From positions 1-52,539 of the forward strand of contig JABXHX010000064.1 of the NCBI GenBank assembly GCA_013373385.1: a stretch of 52,539 nucleotides of DNA. Direction: 5' to 3'. The notes beneath the pieces are model-generated. The model was not told the DNA's origin. It saw only the letters and a program-made list of their open reading frames with translations, and made no database searches. The DNA comes from Flavobacteriaceae bacterium. Lineage in GTDB: Bacteria > Bacteroidota > Bacteroidia > Flavobacteriales > Flavobacteriaceae. Both the position numbers and the translations under genes were made by a program. This document shows, one piece after another, positions 8,166 through 16,430 of this stretch. How positions within the stretch are numbered: the first letter of the stretch is position 1; each line of letters opens with the position of its first letter.

Positions 8166-9791
8166 TTAGTTGCTGGTAAAATAGATTTTTAATTCATCTT
8201 GAAAATACTGCAATGCATTTTTAACGGGTAATGGAACTCCACCACCTAATGCACATAAAGAACCTATTTCTAAGGTTTCTAACAAATCATCAAACAATTG
8301 CTTATCAATTTTATAATCAGAATTTTGTGCTTTTTGCAACATTTCCATTCCTCTATGAGAACCAATTCTACATGGATAACATTTTCCGCACGATTCATCA
8401 GCGGTAAATTCTAATAAATGTTCCAAGAACTTTATGATTGGGAAATCAATAGGAATCGAAACAAAACTTGCGTGCCCTAATAAAAATCCGTTGGAACCTA
8501 ACGATTCAAAATCTAGTGTCAGTTCTGAAATTTTATGCATAGGTACAATTCCACCTAAAGGTCCACCAATCTGTAAGCCTTTTACTTCAGATTTAAATCC
8601 ACCTCCAAAATCATCAAAAATGGTTTGTAAAGGTGTTCCCATTTCAATTTCATACATTCCAGGTGTATTGAAAAAACTATCTAATGAAACCAATTTTGTT
8701 CCTGTAGATGCTCCTTTTCCTAAAGCTGCATAAGCGTTACCACCATTTTCTAATATCCAATGAATATTTGCAAATGTTTCTACATTGCTTAAAACGGTTG
8801 GTTTGCCATACAGTCCATATTGTGCAGGGTAGGGCGGACGAACACGCACTTCTGGACGTAATCCTTCAATTGAACTTAACAAGGCAGTTTCTTCTCCGCA
8901 CACATAAGATCCTTGTCCACGAATAATTTTAAACCTAAAATCGTCAATTAAATTTTTGTCCTTTAATTCTTGAATGGCATCATCTACAATTCTGATTGAA
9001 TCTGGGTATTCTCCACGGATGTATAAAACACCTGTATTGGCACCAACGGTGATTCCAGCCATATACATTCCGAAAAGCACTTTATGTGGTTGCTGTTCCA
9101 TCAAATACATATCAGAATAGGCGCCTGGATCACCTTCGTCAGCATTACACACAATATATTTTTGTTCGTTTTTTTCTTTAATAACTGCATCTAATTTGAA
9201 CCAAAAAGGAAATCCAGCTCCACCACGACCTCTTAGATTCGAAGTTTTTAATTGTTGTATTACATTTTTTGGATTGTCCTTATGCTGATTAGCTAACTGA
9301 TAAAATGTTTGAACATCATCAATTTTTGAAGTTAAAATTGGAGTTGTATTTGTAGCAATTCTGTAATCGTTTGGTTGGTATTCTTTTTTAGCGATGATAT
9401 TTTTTAAATCCTCTTTTGTAGAGGCAGTGTAGGTTTTGTTATCATACATAAAAGCATTATTAGAATGACAACGTCCTACACAAGCTGCATGCCCAATTTC
9501 GTCTGTAGTAAAATGTTGTTCTAAGTTGAGATGAAGTTTGTTTTGCGAGCGTGCTACCATACAAGCGGTACCAGAGCATACATGTATTTTTTTGTTTTTA
9601 TTTTCTTCTCTAGTAAAATCGTAAAAAGAACTTGATCCAACAACAACCGAGTCATCTATCATAAAGCGTTTAGAAATAGCTTGTAAAGCTTCTTTAGAAT
9701 TTTCTAGTTGTGAAGCTTTTGCTATGTTTTCAAATAAATTGTCTCCTAGCTCTTTTCTCGAAGAAAGTGTACGTATATTCTTATTTGCCAT
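8166..9791 (-). CDS. formate dehydrogenase beta subunit, NuoE-NuoF fusion (NADH/FMN/iron-sulfur)
   Basis: 541 residues. The N-terminal part (about 1-125) is a NuoE/thioredoxin-like [2Fe-2S] domain with Cys72, Cys77, Cys104 and Cys108. The rest is NuoF-like: GRGGAGFPFWFK (NADH-binding), NADEGDPGAYSD (FMN), GAY/SYVCGEETALL and ESCGKCYPCRIGSHRG with the last [4Fe-4S] cysteines. It hands formate electrons to NAD+. In Cupriavidus/Rhodobacter Fds complexes these two parts are separate proteins (FdsG and FdsB), whereas here they are fused. First gene of the operon; the leader between its ATG and the upstream terminator hairpin is 93 bases. Confidence 0.93.
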   Translation of the reverse strand: MANKNIRTLSSRKELGDNLFENIAKASQLENSKEALQAISKRFMIDDSVVVGSSSFYDFTREENKNKKIHVCSGTACMVARSQNKLHLNLEQHFTTDEIGHAACVGRCHSNNAFMYDNKTYTASTKEDLKNIIAKKEYQPNDYRIATNTTPILTSKIDDVQTFYQLANQHKDNPKNVIQQLKTSNLRGRGGAGFPFWFKLDAVIKEKNEQKYIVCNADEGDPGAYSDMYLMEQQPHKVLFGMYMAGITVGANTGVLYIRGEYPDSIRIVDDAIQELKDKNLIDDFRFKIIRGQGSYVCGEETALLSSIEGLRPEVRVRPPYPAQYGLYGKPTVLSNVETFANIHWILENGGNAYAALGKGASTGTKLVSLDSFFNTPGMYEIEMGTPLQTIFDDFGGGFKSEVKGLQIGGPLGGIVPMHKISELTLDFESLGSNGFLLGHASFVSIPIDFPIIKFLEHLLEFTADESCGKCYPCRIGSHRGMEMLQKAQNSDYKIDKQLFDDLLETLEIGSLCALGGGVPLPVKNALQYFQDELKIYFTSN

Positions 9792-9884
9792 CTATATTTT
9801 TTATAAAGGATAAATTTAAAAAAATATTAGAACTATAAATAGTGATTTGCAATTATTAACGAAATAAAAAAAATTTTATCACAC

Positions 9885-9910
9885 AAAAAAAGCCTTGAAA
9901 AATCAAGGCT
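9885..9910 (-). terminator. intrinsic terminator of the candidate small RNA upstream of the fdh operon
   Basis: On the minus strand, an 8-bp stem AGCCTTGA/TCAAGGCT (9891-9898 with 9903-9910) is followed by a run of seven T (9885-9891). No annotated gene ends just before it, since the nearest minus-strand stop is 160 bases upstream. It either ends a short transcript or interrupts the fdh leader. Confidence 0.85.
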
Positions 9911-9987
9911 CTATCAATGCGTTTTAAACCCCTAAAAATAAAACACATTGGTACTTTTGATTATGATGAACACAATCTAAATATGTG
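9885..9987 (-). ncRNA. candidate structured small RNA or leader attenuator, about 100 nt
   Basis: A TATATTTG promoter at 9991-9998 fires leftward and the intrinsic terminator ends at 9885, giving a transcript of about 100 nt. Between them is a 12-bp hairpin (9915-9926 with 9939-9950, loop of 12 with AGGGG in its middle). The single imperfect pair (9920/9945) is a G-U wobble on the minus strand but an A-C mismatch on the plus strand, so the minus strand is the RNA. There is no meaningful ORF. It lies directly upstream of the formate dehydrogenase operon on the same strand. It could be a free sRNA or a premature-termination leader. I cannot match it to a known family from memory. Confidence 0.6.
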
Positions 9988-9990
9988 GAG

Positions 9991-10021
9991 CAAATATAAA
10001 TAAATTAGCAGACAAAATCAA
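9991..10021 (-). promoter_or_regulatory. Bacteroidetes-type promoter of the candidate small RNA
   Basis: The minus-strand -7 box TATATTTG is at 9998-9991, with a TTG -33 element 20 bases upstream (10021-10019). Transcription should start near 9986. Confidence 0.7.
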
Positions 10022-10070
10022 TAATATGCATATTTATAACATCTTATGTTAAAAAGCTAATTGATTTTTG

Positions 10071-11249
10071 TTAATAAATCTGTGAACAACTGAGTACTTT
10101 GAAGCTATCATTTAGTAATGTTGTAAAAAATAAAAAAGTATCTCCTCCATCATTAATTTTTATTTTTTTTCTTATTTCAGCCACAGAATCTGGAAAATTT
10201 CTAGTAGTGATATTTGCTTTGTTTTTTACGAGCATTTTTTTTATTTCTTTTTTGTTATACGAGCAACTATTTTCAATACTAAATCTTCTCCCTGGAAATT
10301 CTATTAAAGAATTTGAGGTGTATAAATGTGAATGTGGATGTAATTTTTCTAAAGAAAATTGCTGGCTAATTTCATGAAATCCACCAGATTTTAAAATAGC
10401 TGCATTGGGTTCGTAAAGGTATTTTTTAGGAAATGAATAGCTTGACTCTTTATTTTTAAAATACTGAAAATTAAATAATTGTATTTTATTTTTTTGAAAA
10501 TTTGCAGTTTTTATTTCAATAGTGTTGTTGTAATTTTTCTCTAGTAAAAACAACAATTCTTTTACTTCATTATTTACAGATACAACATGAATTTCTTTTA
10601 CAAATTGTAACGTTTCTATTGTTTTTGAAATATCTAATATTGGAGAATTTTTTAGTAGAATGATATTTGATTTAGAGAATAAGAGTTCTAAATTTTCAGG
10701 TACATTGGGCAAGCAGTCCTTTAGTAAAAAGACTTTATTTTTGCTAGAATCTCGTCTAGATGGGTCTATATAGATGCAATCAAATTTTTTAGTTGAAGTT
10801 TTTAAGAAGTCAATTCCGTCTCCAGAAAATGTTGCTATATTGTGAATTTTTAATTGTTGATAATTATTTTTAACAATTGTTGATAAGTTTGTGTTTAACT
10901 CGCAATGAATTACACTTTTAAATTTTTTGGAAAAAGAGTAGCAATCTACACCAAAACCACCTGTAATATCTATGATTGAATCACCTGATATTATTGAAGA
11001 TTTGTAATTGGCAGTTGTCTCTGAAGAAGTCTGCTCAAGGTTAATTTTGTTAGGATAAATAATGTTTTGCGTTTTAAACCAAGTAGGCAGTTTTTTTTCT
11101 GCCTTTTTCTTGTTTGCAATCTGTGTTATCAATTCTTGCGTAGAAACAGTATCAAACGGGCTTCCTTTAAAAGCCAATTTAGCAATGTTAACGTTTAAAT
11201 TATCATTGATATACTTTTGAACTTCGGTATTTAAAATGGCTAGATTCAA
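10071..11249 (-). CDS. class I SAM-dependent methyltransferase with THUMP-like C-terminal domain (PG_1098 type)
   Basis: 392 residues. An N-terminal helical part (about 1-85) is followed by a Rossmann methyltransferase: SIIDITGGFGVDCYSFS is the SAM-binding motif I, HCELN the acidic loop, and YIDPSRRD the catalytic-type DPxR motif (IV). The C-terminal 150 residues, with EPNAAILKSG and GRRFSIENSCSYNKKEIKK, resemble the THUMP-like/ferredoxin-like extension of a Bacteroidetes family typified by PG_1098. This suggests an RNA substrate, but the target is unknown. It starts 12 bases downstream of the AI-2E permease stop codon in the transcription order. Confidence 0.8.
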   Translation of the reverse strand: MNLAILNTEVQKYINDNLNVNIAKLAFKGSPFDTVSTQELITQIANKKKAEKKLPTWFKTQNIIYPNKINLEQTSSETTANYKSSIISGDSIIDITGGFGVDCYSFSKKFKSVIHCELNTNLSTIVKNNYQQLKIHNIATFSGDGIDFLKTSTKKFDCIYIDPSRRDSSKNKVFLLKDCLPNVPENLELLFSKSNIILLKNSPILDISKTIETLQFVKEIHVVSVNNEVKELLFLLEKNYNNTIEIKTANFQKNKIQLFNFQYFKNKESSYSFPKKYLYEPNAAILKSGGFHEISQQFSLEKLHPHSHLYTSNSLIEFPGRRFSIENSCSYNKKEIKKMLVKNKANITTRNFPDSVAEIRKKIKINDGGDTFLFFTTLLNDSFKVLSCSQIY

Positions 11250-11261
11250 AAAAATCAGATT

Positions 11262-12344
11262 TTAAATATCTTTTGTTAAAGATTTTACAATTTTGTTTTC
11301 AGATAAAAATTCTTTTAGAACAACTTTAATGGCTGTATACATTGGTACGGCTGTAATCATACCAACAACTCCAAAAATTAGTCCGCCAATAATTATAATC
11401 AAGAAAATCTCTAAAGGATGTGATTTTGTAGTTTTAGAAAAAATGAATGGCTGACTAAAGAAGTTGTCTATAAGTTGTGCTACTAAATAGCCAATCATTA
11501 CGTACAAGGTTGTTGGTAATACTTCTGCCTGAAAATCTTGTCCGAGGTTACTTGTCATTGATAATAAGAACATAATTACCGCACCAATCATTGGGCCTAT
11601 ATAAGGAATTAAATTCAACAATGCACATAAGAAAGCAATGACAACGGCATTTTCAATTCCGAATATCAATAAGGTAATGGTGTAAATAACAAACAGAATT
11701 GTTATCTGTAATACTAACCCTATAAAATACCTTGATAGTAGGTCTTTGATAATTTCGGTAGATTTTGAGAATCTTTTTTCACTTTTATTTGGAATGATAG
11801 TCATAATTGCACTGTTTAGTAATTGACTGTCTTTCATAAAAAAGAAAGAGATAAATAATACCGAAAACAAGCCAACACTTAACGATCCTAGAGTGCCAAC
11901 CACATAATTTAAAAAGTTTGGTATGGCTTGAAAGTTAGACATAAAGTCTACATTTTTTAACTCAGACAACAAATTAATGTTTTTTGCCATAAAGTAATCA
12001 TTTACTTGGCTAATGACATTTTGTAGGTTTTGTAAAAACTTATCAGTATGGAGTAATGATAGATTTTCTCCTTGTTTTACAATTAATGGTACAAACATCC
12101 TTATAATTCCGAATAGGAAACCAACCAAAACAATCATTGAAGTTACAACAGCAAGAGTATTCGGAAACTTTAATCGCTTTTTTAAAAAAAGAATCACAGG
12201 TCTGGCAATTAGAGAAATGATTGCTGCAATAATTATATAGATAATTACCGATTGTATCAGGTATAAAAAATAAAATAGTAAAGCTATGCCAATAATAATA
12301 GCTATAGCTCTTAAGATTCCGTTTGAAATTTCTTTTGAATTCAT
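11262..12344 (-). CDS. AI-2E family transporter (TqsA/PerM-like membrane protein)
   Basis: 360 residues with about seven to eight transmembrane segments. The family signature lies in the C-terminal half: ALLNLIPYIGPMIGAVIMF and the later SHPLEIFLIIIIGGLIFG, then VPMYTAIKVVLKEFL. Members include TqsA (autoinducer-2 export), PerM/YhhT and Na+/H+ antiporter-like proteins, so the substrate here is unknown. No LuxS gene is seen in the window. It lies between the tandem-repeat protein and the methyltransferase on the minus strand with gaps of 16 and 12 bases, so the three are probably one operon. Confidence 0.9.
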   Translation of the reverse strand: MNSKEISNGILRAIAIIIGIALLFYFLYLIQSVIIYIIIAAIISLIARPVILFLKKRLKFPNTLAVVTSMIVLVGFLFGIIRMFVPLIVKQGENLSLLHTDKFLQNLQNVISQVNDYFMAKNINLLSELKNVDFMSNFQAIPNFLNYVVGTLGSLSVGLFSVLFISFFFMKDSQLLNSAIMTIIPNKSEKRFSKSTEIIKDLLSRYFIGLVLQITILFVIYTITLLIFGIENAVVIAFLCALLNLIPYIGPMIGAVIMFLLSMTSNLGQDFQAEVLPTTLYVMIGYLVAQLIDNFFSQPFIFSKTTKSHPLEIFLIIIIGGLIFGVVGMITAVPMYTAIKVVLKEFLSENKIVKSLTKDI

Positions 12345-12360
12345 AGCGTAAATATAATTA

Positions 12361-13638
12361 TTAATTATAAGCTTTTACATCGCCCATACTAAGTTTTCTT
12401 CCACTAGAAAAAGTATGGTTTTTAGGTAATAAAGTTCCAGATTCAGTCGTAACCCAATCTTCCCAAGTTGCTGGTACTTCATTCATTTTCATACTTGGTA
12501 CATTCATTAAATACTTTACAGGTAAATAGTCTTCATTTAAAATCCAAATGTAAGAATCCCCTGGAGTTGAACCACCAGCTGTATATTTTACTTTTAAAGC
12601 GTTTTTACCTTCTCTTTTTACGACTGACCTAATAATACCTGATTCAAATAGTTTGTGCGGTGCGACTAACCAAAAGCTATCATTGTTAAAAATAGCTTCA
12701 GCTTTTTTAACGAGTTTGTCTTTATTTTCAGAAGTTTCTACCCCATTAACAAATAGTATACTTTTTTCTAATTGGTTAGGATAAAGAATTACGTTGTTTT
12801 TATCCCAAGATACTTCAACAATATGTTGTTGTTTGTCCCATTTAAAAGACCTTCTTCCACCAAAGCTCCATTCTAAATAGCGTGTTTTCTGATAAGCTGC
12901 GTGATTGATTTTTTGTAAAATGTTTTTAGCAATTTCATCAGCTTTGGGATTGCTGGTTTTTACAGTTCCTAAATCCAAATACCTGTTAATAATACTAATT
13001 TTGTGTTTTGTAGGTAATTTTACTCCAGTTGCCGTAGTTGTCCAATCATTCCATGAAGCTTCTAATCCACCAATTGGAATAATACTTACCCACATTTTAA
13101 AGCTTGTTGGCAATCCATTTTCATCTAATATCCATAAGTAAGAATCACCTGGTGTCGTTCCACCAGAAGTATAGGTAACTAATAGCGCATCTTTCTGATT
13201 ATATTTAACAATTCTTCTTTCTACACCATTATCAAAAATTTTAAAAGGAGCTACCAACCAAAAACTATCATTATTAAAATAATCAGTGGCTATTTTTATG
13301 AGTTGTTGGTTGTCGTTTGAGTTGTTTGATTTTAGAACTTTAGAATTTTCTTGGTTTTTAGTGTCTAATTTCACTAAGTTATCATCCCACGATACTTCAA
13401 CTATATGCTTGCTTTTATACCATTTGTAAAAATGTTGACCTCTAAAACTCCACTCTAATACTTCTGTCTGATTGTATGCTTCTGCATTTAAAGCGGTTAG
13501 CATTTTTGAAGCTAATGCATCAGCTTCTTTTCCTTGAACTCCTGTTGGTAAAGATTCATTATTAACAACATAAAAAATGGCAATACCAATTGCTAGCATT
13601 GCCACTGTAATTCCGAGTATTTTTAATAATTTTTTCAT
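12361..13638 (-). CDS. membrane-anchored protein made of two copies of an unknown domain
   Basis: 425 residues. Residues 5-25 form one N-terminal membrane anchor. The rest is a tandem duplication: residues about 38-226 and 232-422 match closely. Both copies contain LEWSF.G....KW, HIVEVSWD, FNNDSFWLVAP.K.F, a central YT.GG.TPGDSY.WIL and a late W.DW.TT..G..LP. The exposed side is probably periplasmic. I do not recognise the domain. The repeated Trp/Asp-rich strands suggest a beta-sandwich or a lipid/sugar-binding fold such as the LolA/LppX-like families, but this is only a suggestion. Confidence 0.8.
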   Translation of the reverse strand: MKKLLKILGITVAMLAIGIAIFYVVNNESLPTGVQGKEADALASKMLTALNAEAYNQTEVLEWSFRGQHFYKWYKSKHIVEVSWDDNLVKLDTKNQENSKVLKSNNSNDNQQLIKIATDYFNNDSFWLVAPFKIFDNGVERRIVKYNQKDALLVTYTSGGTTPGDSYLWILDENGLPTSFKMWVSIIPIGGLEASWNDWTTTATGVKLPTKHKISIINRYLDLGTVKTSNPKADEIAKNILQKINHAAYQKTRYLEWSFGGRRSFKWDKQQHIVEVSWDKNNVILYPNQLEKSILFVNGVETSENKDKLVKKAEAIFNNDSFWLVAPHKLFESGIIRSVVKREGKNALKVKYTAGGSTPGDSYIWILNEDYLPVKYLMNVPSMKMNEVPATWEDWVTTESGTLLPKNHTFSSGRKLSMGDVKAYN

Positions 13639-13672
13639 TGGATAGTAAATTGCCTAAGCAGCTAATTTACTA

Positions 13673-14332
13673 TTATTTATTGGTATTGTAATACTCTAAA
13701 ACGTGTTTAGGGAGATCCATTCTTTGAGGAATTCCTTCATCTGGAATCGGGTATTCTGCTACTTGTTTTATGGGGATCAATCCTGCCCAAACAGGAAGAT
13801 TATAATCATCAGGTTCGTCATTAACACCAACATCTCTAATCTTTGCAGATGCTGTTTCAATTGTCATTTCAACAACTAGAGTTCTGTCAAATTCTTCTTT
13901 AGTCATTTCTCTAACTCCATCCCAACGGCCTTTCATCATATGTTCCATAAAGCATTTTAATGCAACATCTTTGGCTAACGGTTCTTCAATTTTTTTTACA
14001 GATCCAAATAAGGTTGCAGATCTATAATTTACTGAATGATGAAATCCAGATCTTGCTAATACTAATGCATCTAAATGCATCACTGTCATGCTCATTTCCT
14101 TTGCGTCTAAAAGTGTTGTTAGCATACGGTTTGCATTTGAGCCATGTAATATGATTTTATTTCCATCTCTACCATACGCCATTGGGATAGCAATTGCTTT
14201 TCCTTGAAAAATGTAACTGACATAACCAATAAAACCAGCATCTAAAATCGTATTTATTTTTTCTACATCGTAAGTAGCTCTATTTTGACCTCTTTTGACT
14301 CGGTTTAATTTTGATTTTGAATATTCTTGCAT
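13673..14332 (-). CDS. pyridoxamine 5'-phosphate oxidase-family (FMN split-barrel, NimA-like) protein
   Basis: 219 residues. The fold is that of flavin/PLP-oxidase-like split barrels: RATYDVEKINTILDAGFIGYVSY, IPMAYGRDGNKIILHGS, then VNYRSATLFGSVKKIE. This subgroup (Pyridox_ox_2/NimA-like) binds FMN or heme; some members reduce nitroimidazoles and most have no assigned substrate. It starts 4 bases after the dinB-like gene and is divergent from a MocR regulator, whose targets in other bacteria often concern vitamin B6. A link to B6 or amine metabolism is therefore plausible but inferred from position. Confidence 0.85.
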   Translation of the reverse strand: MQEYSKSKLNRVKRGQNRATYDVEKINTILDAGFIGYVSYIFQGKAIAIPMAYGRDGNKIILHGSNANRMLTTLLDAKEMSMTVMHLDALVLARSGFHHSVNYRSATLFGSVKKIEEPLAKDVALKCFMEHMMKGRWDGVREMTKEEFDRTLVVEMTIETASAKIRDVGVNDEPDDYNLPVWAGLIPIKQVAEYPIPDEGIPQRMDLPKHVLEYYNTNK

Positions 14333-14336
14333 GATT

Positions 14337-14855
14337 TTATAAATAACGTTCCTTAATGATTCTTGAGTGCCATATATCGTGACCTAAAACGGTAAAAGCA
14401 ATGGATCTTGCTGAAGCTTTAGCTCCGTTAGCATTGCCAATAAAGCTTAAGTTTTCATCAGATAAACTTTTTAGTAACACAATAGAATTATTTCTATTGA
14501 CAGTAAATTCTTCAATGATTTCAGTTTTTGATTTTTTATCTGCTTCAGAAGGAATAATATAATCGTCTTGTTCAAAACCAGCTAGCTGAGTTTTATCATT
14601 TCTTGCAATTCTAAGACAGCGATACATAAATATACGCTCTGTATCTATTAAGTGTTGTATTAGTTCATTAATACTCCATTTTCCTGGTTGATATCTATAA
14701 GACATCTTTTCTTCTGGAATAGATTCTAATAATTCAACCATTTGGTTTTTTCCTTGAATGAAACCATCTATTAACTCAGTAGAATTATCTACTAAATCTA
14801 AATATCTACCATAATATTCGTGATGTTCATTTGGGTTAATCTCAGCTCTAATCAT
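14337..14855 (-). CDS. DinB superfamily metal-binding four-helix protein
   Basis: 172 residues. DinB/YfiT-like helical bundle: the segment KWSINELIQHLIDTERIF carries the first metal-ligand histidine, and LGHDIWHSRIIKERYL at the C-terminus carries the HxxxH pair. Family members include bacillithiol/mycothiol-dependent S-transferases and hydrolases, and the substrate is not readable here. It is the first gene of the pair divergent from the MocR regulator. Its start region overlaps the cluster of GTCCAG repeats, so it is a likely regulatory target. Confidence 0.88.
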   Translation of the reverse strand: MIRAEINPNEHHEYYGRYLDLVDNSTELIDGFIQGKNQMVELLESIPEEKMSYRYQPGKWSINELIQHLIDTERIFMYRCLRIARNDKTQLAGFEQDDYIIPSEADKKSKTEIIEEFTVNRNNSIVLLKSLSDENLSFIGNANGAKASARSIAFTVLGHDIWHSRIIKERYL

Positions 14856-14893
14856 AATTGTTTTGTTTTGTTAATTCAAAAATAATACATTTA

Positions 14894-14937
14894 TGGACTG
14901 TTATAATCGTCCAGAATAAATATAAATAGTAGTCCAG
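14894..14937. promoter_or_regulatory. candidate MocR operator: three TGGAC/GTCCA half-sites
   Basis: TGGACTG at 14894-14900, GTCCAG at 14909-14914 and AGTCCAG at 14931-14937. The first two form an inverted repeat and the last two a direct repeat 22 bases apart. They fill the space between the divergent dinB-like gene and the MocR gene, whose start codon is only 2 bases after the last copy. MocR dimers usually bind such mixed direct/inverted repeats. Binding by the adjacent regulator is inferred. Confidence 0.6.
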
Positions 14938-14939
14938 AT

Positions 14940-16430
14940 ATGTTTCCTTATAAAACAACCATACAATTACAAAGAAAAAGTCAACAACCATTGTATTTAC
15001 AATTATCAAAACAAATTATAGGGTTGATTAAGTCACATAAACTACAACCCAATACAAAACTTCCTGGCAGTAGAAACTTATCTAAATTATTGGGAGTTCA
15101 TAGAAAAACAATTGTTGCTTGTTATGAAGAATTAGATTTACAAGGTTGGGTAGAATCTATTCCAAAAAAAGGAACATTCGTGCATAAAAATTTACTTGAA
15201 TTACAACAGCAAGATTATAACAATAAAAAAGTAGATTTTGTAAATGATCAAACAGGTTTTCAATTTTATAAGGATAAGAATTTATCAAAAACACCTGTAC
15301 TACAATCAGCAAATATGATGTCTGTTGATGATGGAATATCTGATGGTAGATTAACACCGATTAATGAAATAGCAAGAATTTATAGAAGACATACAAGTAA
15401 AAAAGATGCATATAAACATTTATCATACGGATCTGTTTATGGAAATGAAAAACTGCGTATTGAGTTAGCCGAATATTTAAGCAAAACTAGGGGACTACAG
15501 ATTACTAAAGAAAATATTTTAATAACAAGAGGTAGTCAAAATGGAATCTATTTAGCATCACAATTATTATTAAAAGAAGATGATATTATTATTGTAGGAA
15601 GCACAAATTACATTGCAGCTGATCTTACTTTTCAGAACCAAAATGCTAATTTATATAGAGTTTCTGTTGATGAAAATGGTTTAAATGCCCAAGAAATAGA
15701 AAGGATATGTAAGAAGAAATCGATTAGAGCAGTTTATGTTACTTCTCATCATCATCATCCAACAACTGTTACTTTATCTGCTGAAAGAAGAATTCATTTA
15801 TTGAATTTAGCTCAGAAATATCAGTTTGCGATTATTGAAGATGACTATGATTATGATTTTAATTATAATCATTCTCCTATTTTACCACTAGCTAGTCACG
15901 ATGTTAATGGGAATGTAATTTATATTGGTTCTGTTTGTAAAGCTGTAGCTCCTGTTTTTAGAGTTGGTTATTTAATTGCTTCAAAAGATTTTGTTGATGA
16001 AGCAGCAGCTTATAGGCGAATAGTTGATAGACAAGGAGATGCATTGTTAGAATTGACTTTTGCTGAGTTTATTAAGAATGGCGATTTAGATAGACATATT
16101 AAAAAAGTAATGAAAGTTTATAAGGTTCGACGAGATTTGATGTGTGCATTGTTAAAAGAGCAATTGTCTGAATATTTTACGTTTCAGATACCAAAAGGGG
16201 GTATGGCAATATGGTTGAAGTTACGTTCAGATTATTCTTGGGATAAAGTTACAAATTATGCACTTAAAGAAAATTTAGTGATTGGAGACTGGAAACGTTA
16301 TGATACACAAAAGGTAGGGCATAATGCAATTCGATTAGGCTTTGCAAGTTATAATGAAGAGGAATTAAAAGAGTTGGTTCAAAGATTGTCAACAACAATG
16401 AGAACTTATGTTATGGAAAAATCTTCTTAA
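14940..16430 (+). CDS. MocR-family transcriptional regulator (GntR winged helix fused to aminotransferase fold)
   Basis: 496 residues. The N-terminal GntR winged helix (about 1-85) includes KLPGSRNLSKLLGVHRKTI and GWVESIPKKGTFV. The linker is followed by a fold-type I aminotransferase domain: DDYDYDF with Asp302 for the PLP pyridine nitrogen, and GSVCKAVAP with Lys334 as the PLP Schiff-base lysine, so cofactor binding should be intact. These regulators sense PLP or amine adducts and control divergent genes. Here the divergent pair is dinB-like plus the FMN split-barrel protein. The start codon lies 2 bases after a GTCCAG repeat, which leaves almost no leader. Its last 20 bases overlap the convergent rluA-like gene. 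Confidence 0.92.
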   Translation: MFPYKTTIQLQRKSQQPLYLQLSKQIIGLIKSHKLQPNTKLPGSRNLSKLLGVHRKTIVACYEELDLQGWVESIPKKGTFVHKNLLELQQQDYNNKKVDFVNDQTGFQFYKDKNLSKTPVLQSANMMSVDDGISDGRLTPINEIARIYRRHTSKKDAYKHLSYGSVYGNEKLRIELAEYLSKTRGLQITKENILITRGSQNGIYLASQLLLKEDDIIIVGSTNYIAADLTFQNQNANLYRVSVDENGLNAQEIERICKKKSIRAVYVTSHHHHPTTVTLSAERRIHLLNLAQKYQFAIIEDDYDYDFNYNHSPILPLASHDVNGNVIYIGSVCKAVAPVFRVGYLIASKDFVDEAAAYRRIVDRQGDALLELTFAEFIKNGDLDRHIKKVMKVYKVRRDLMCALLKEQLSEYFTFQIPKGGMAIWLKLRSDYSWDKVTNYALKENLVIGDWKRYDTQKVGHNAIRLGFASYNEEELKELVQRLSTTMRTYVMEKSS

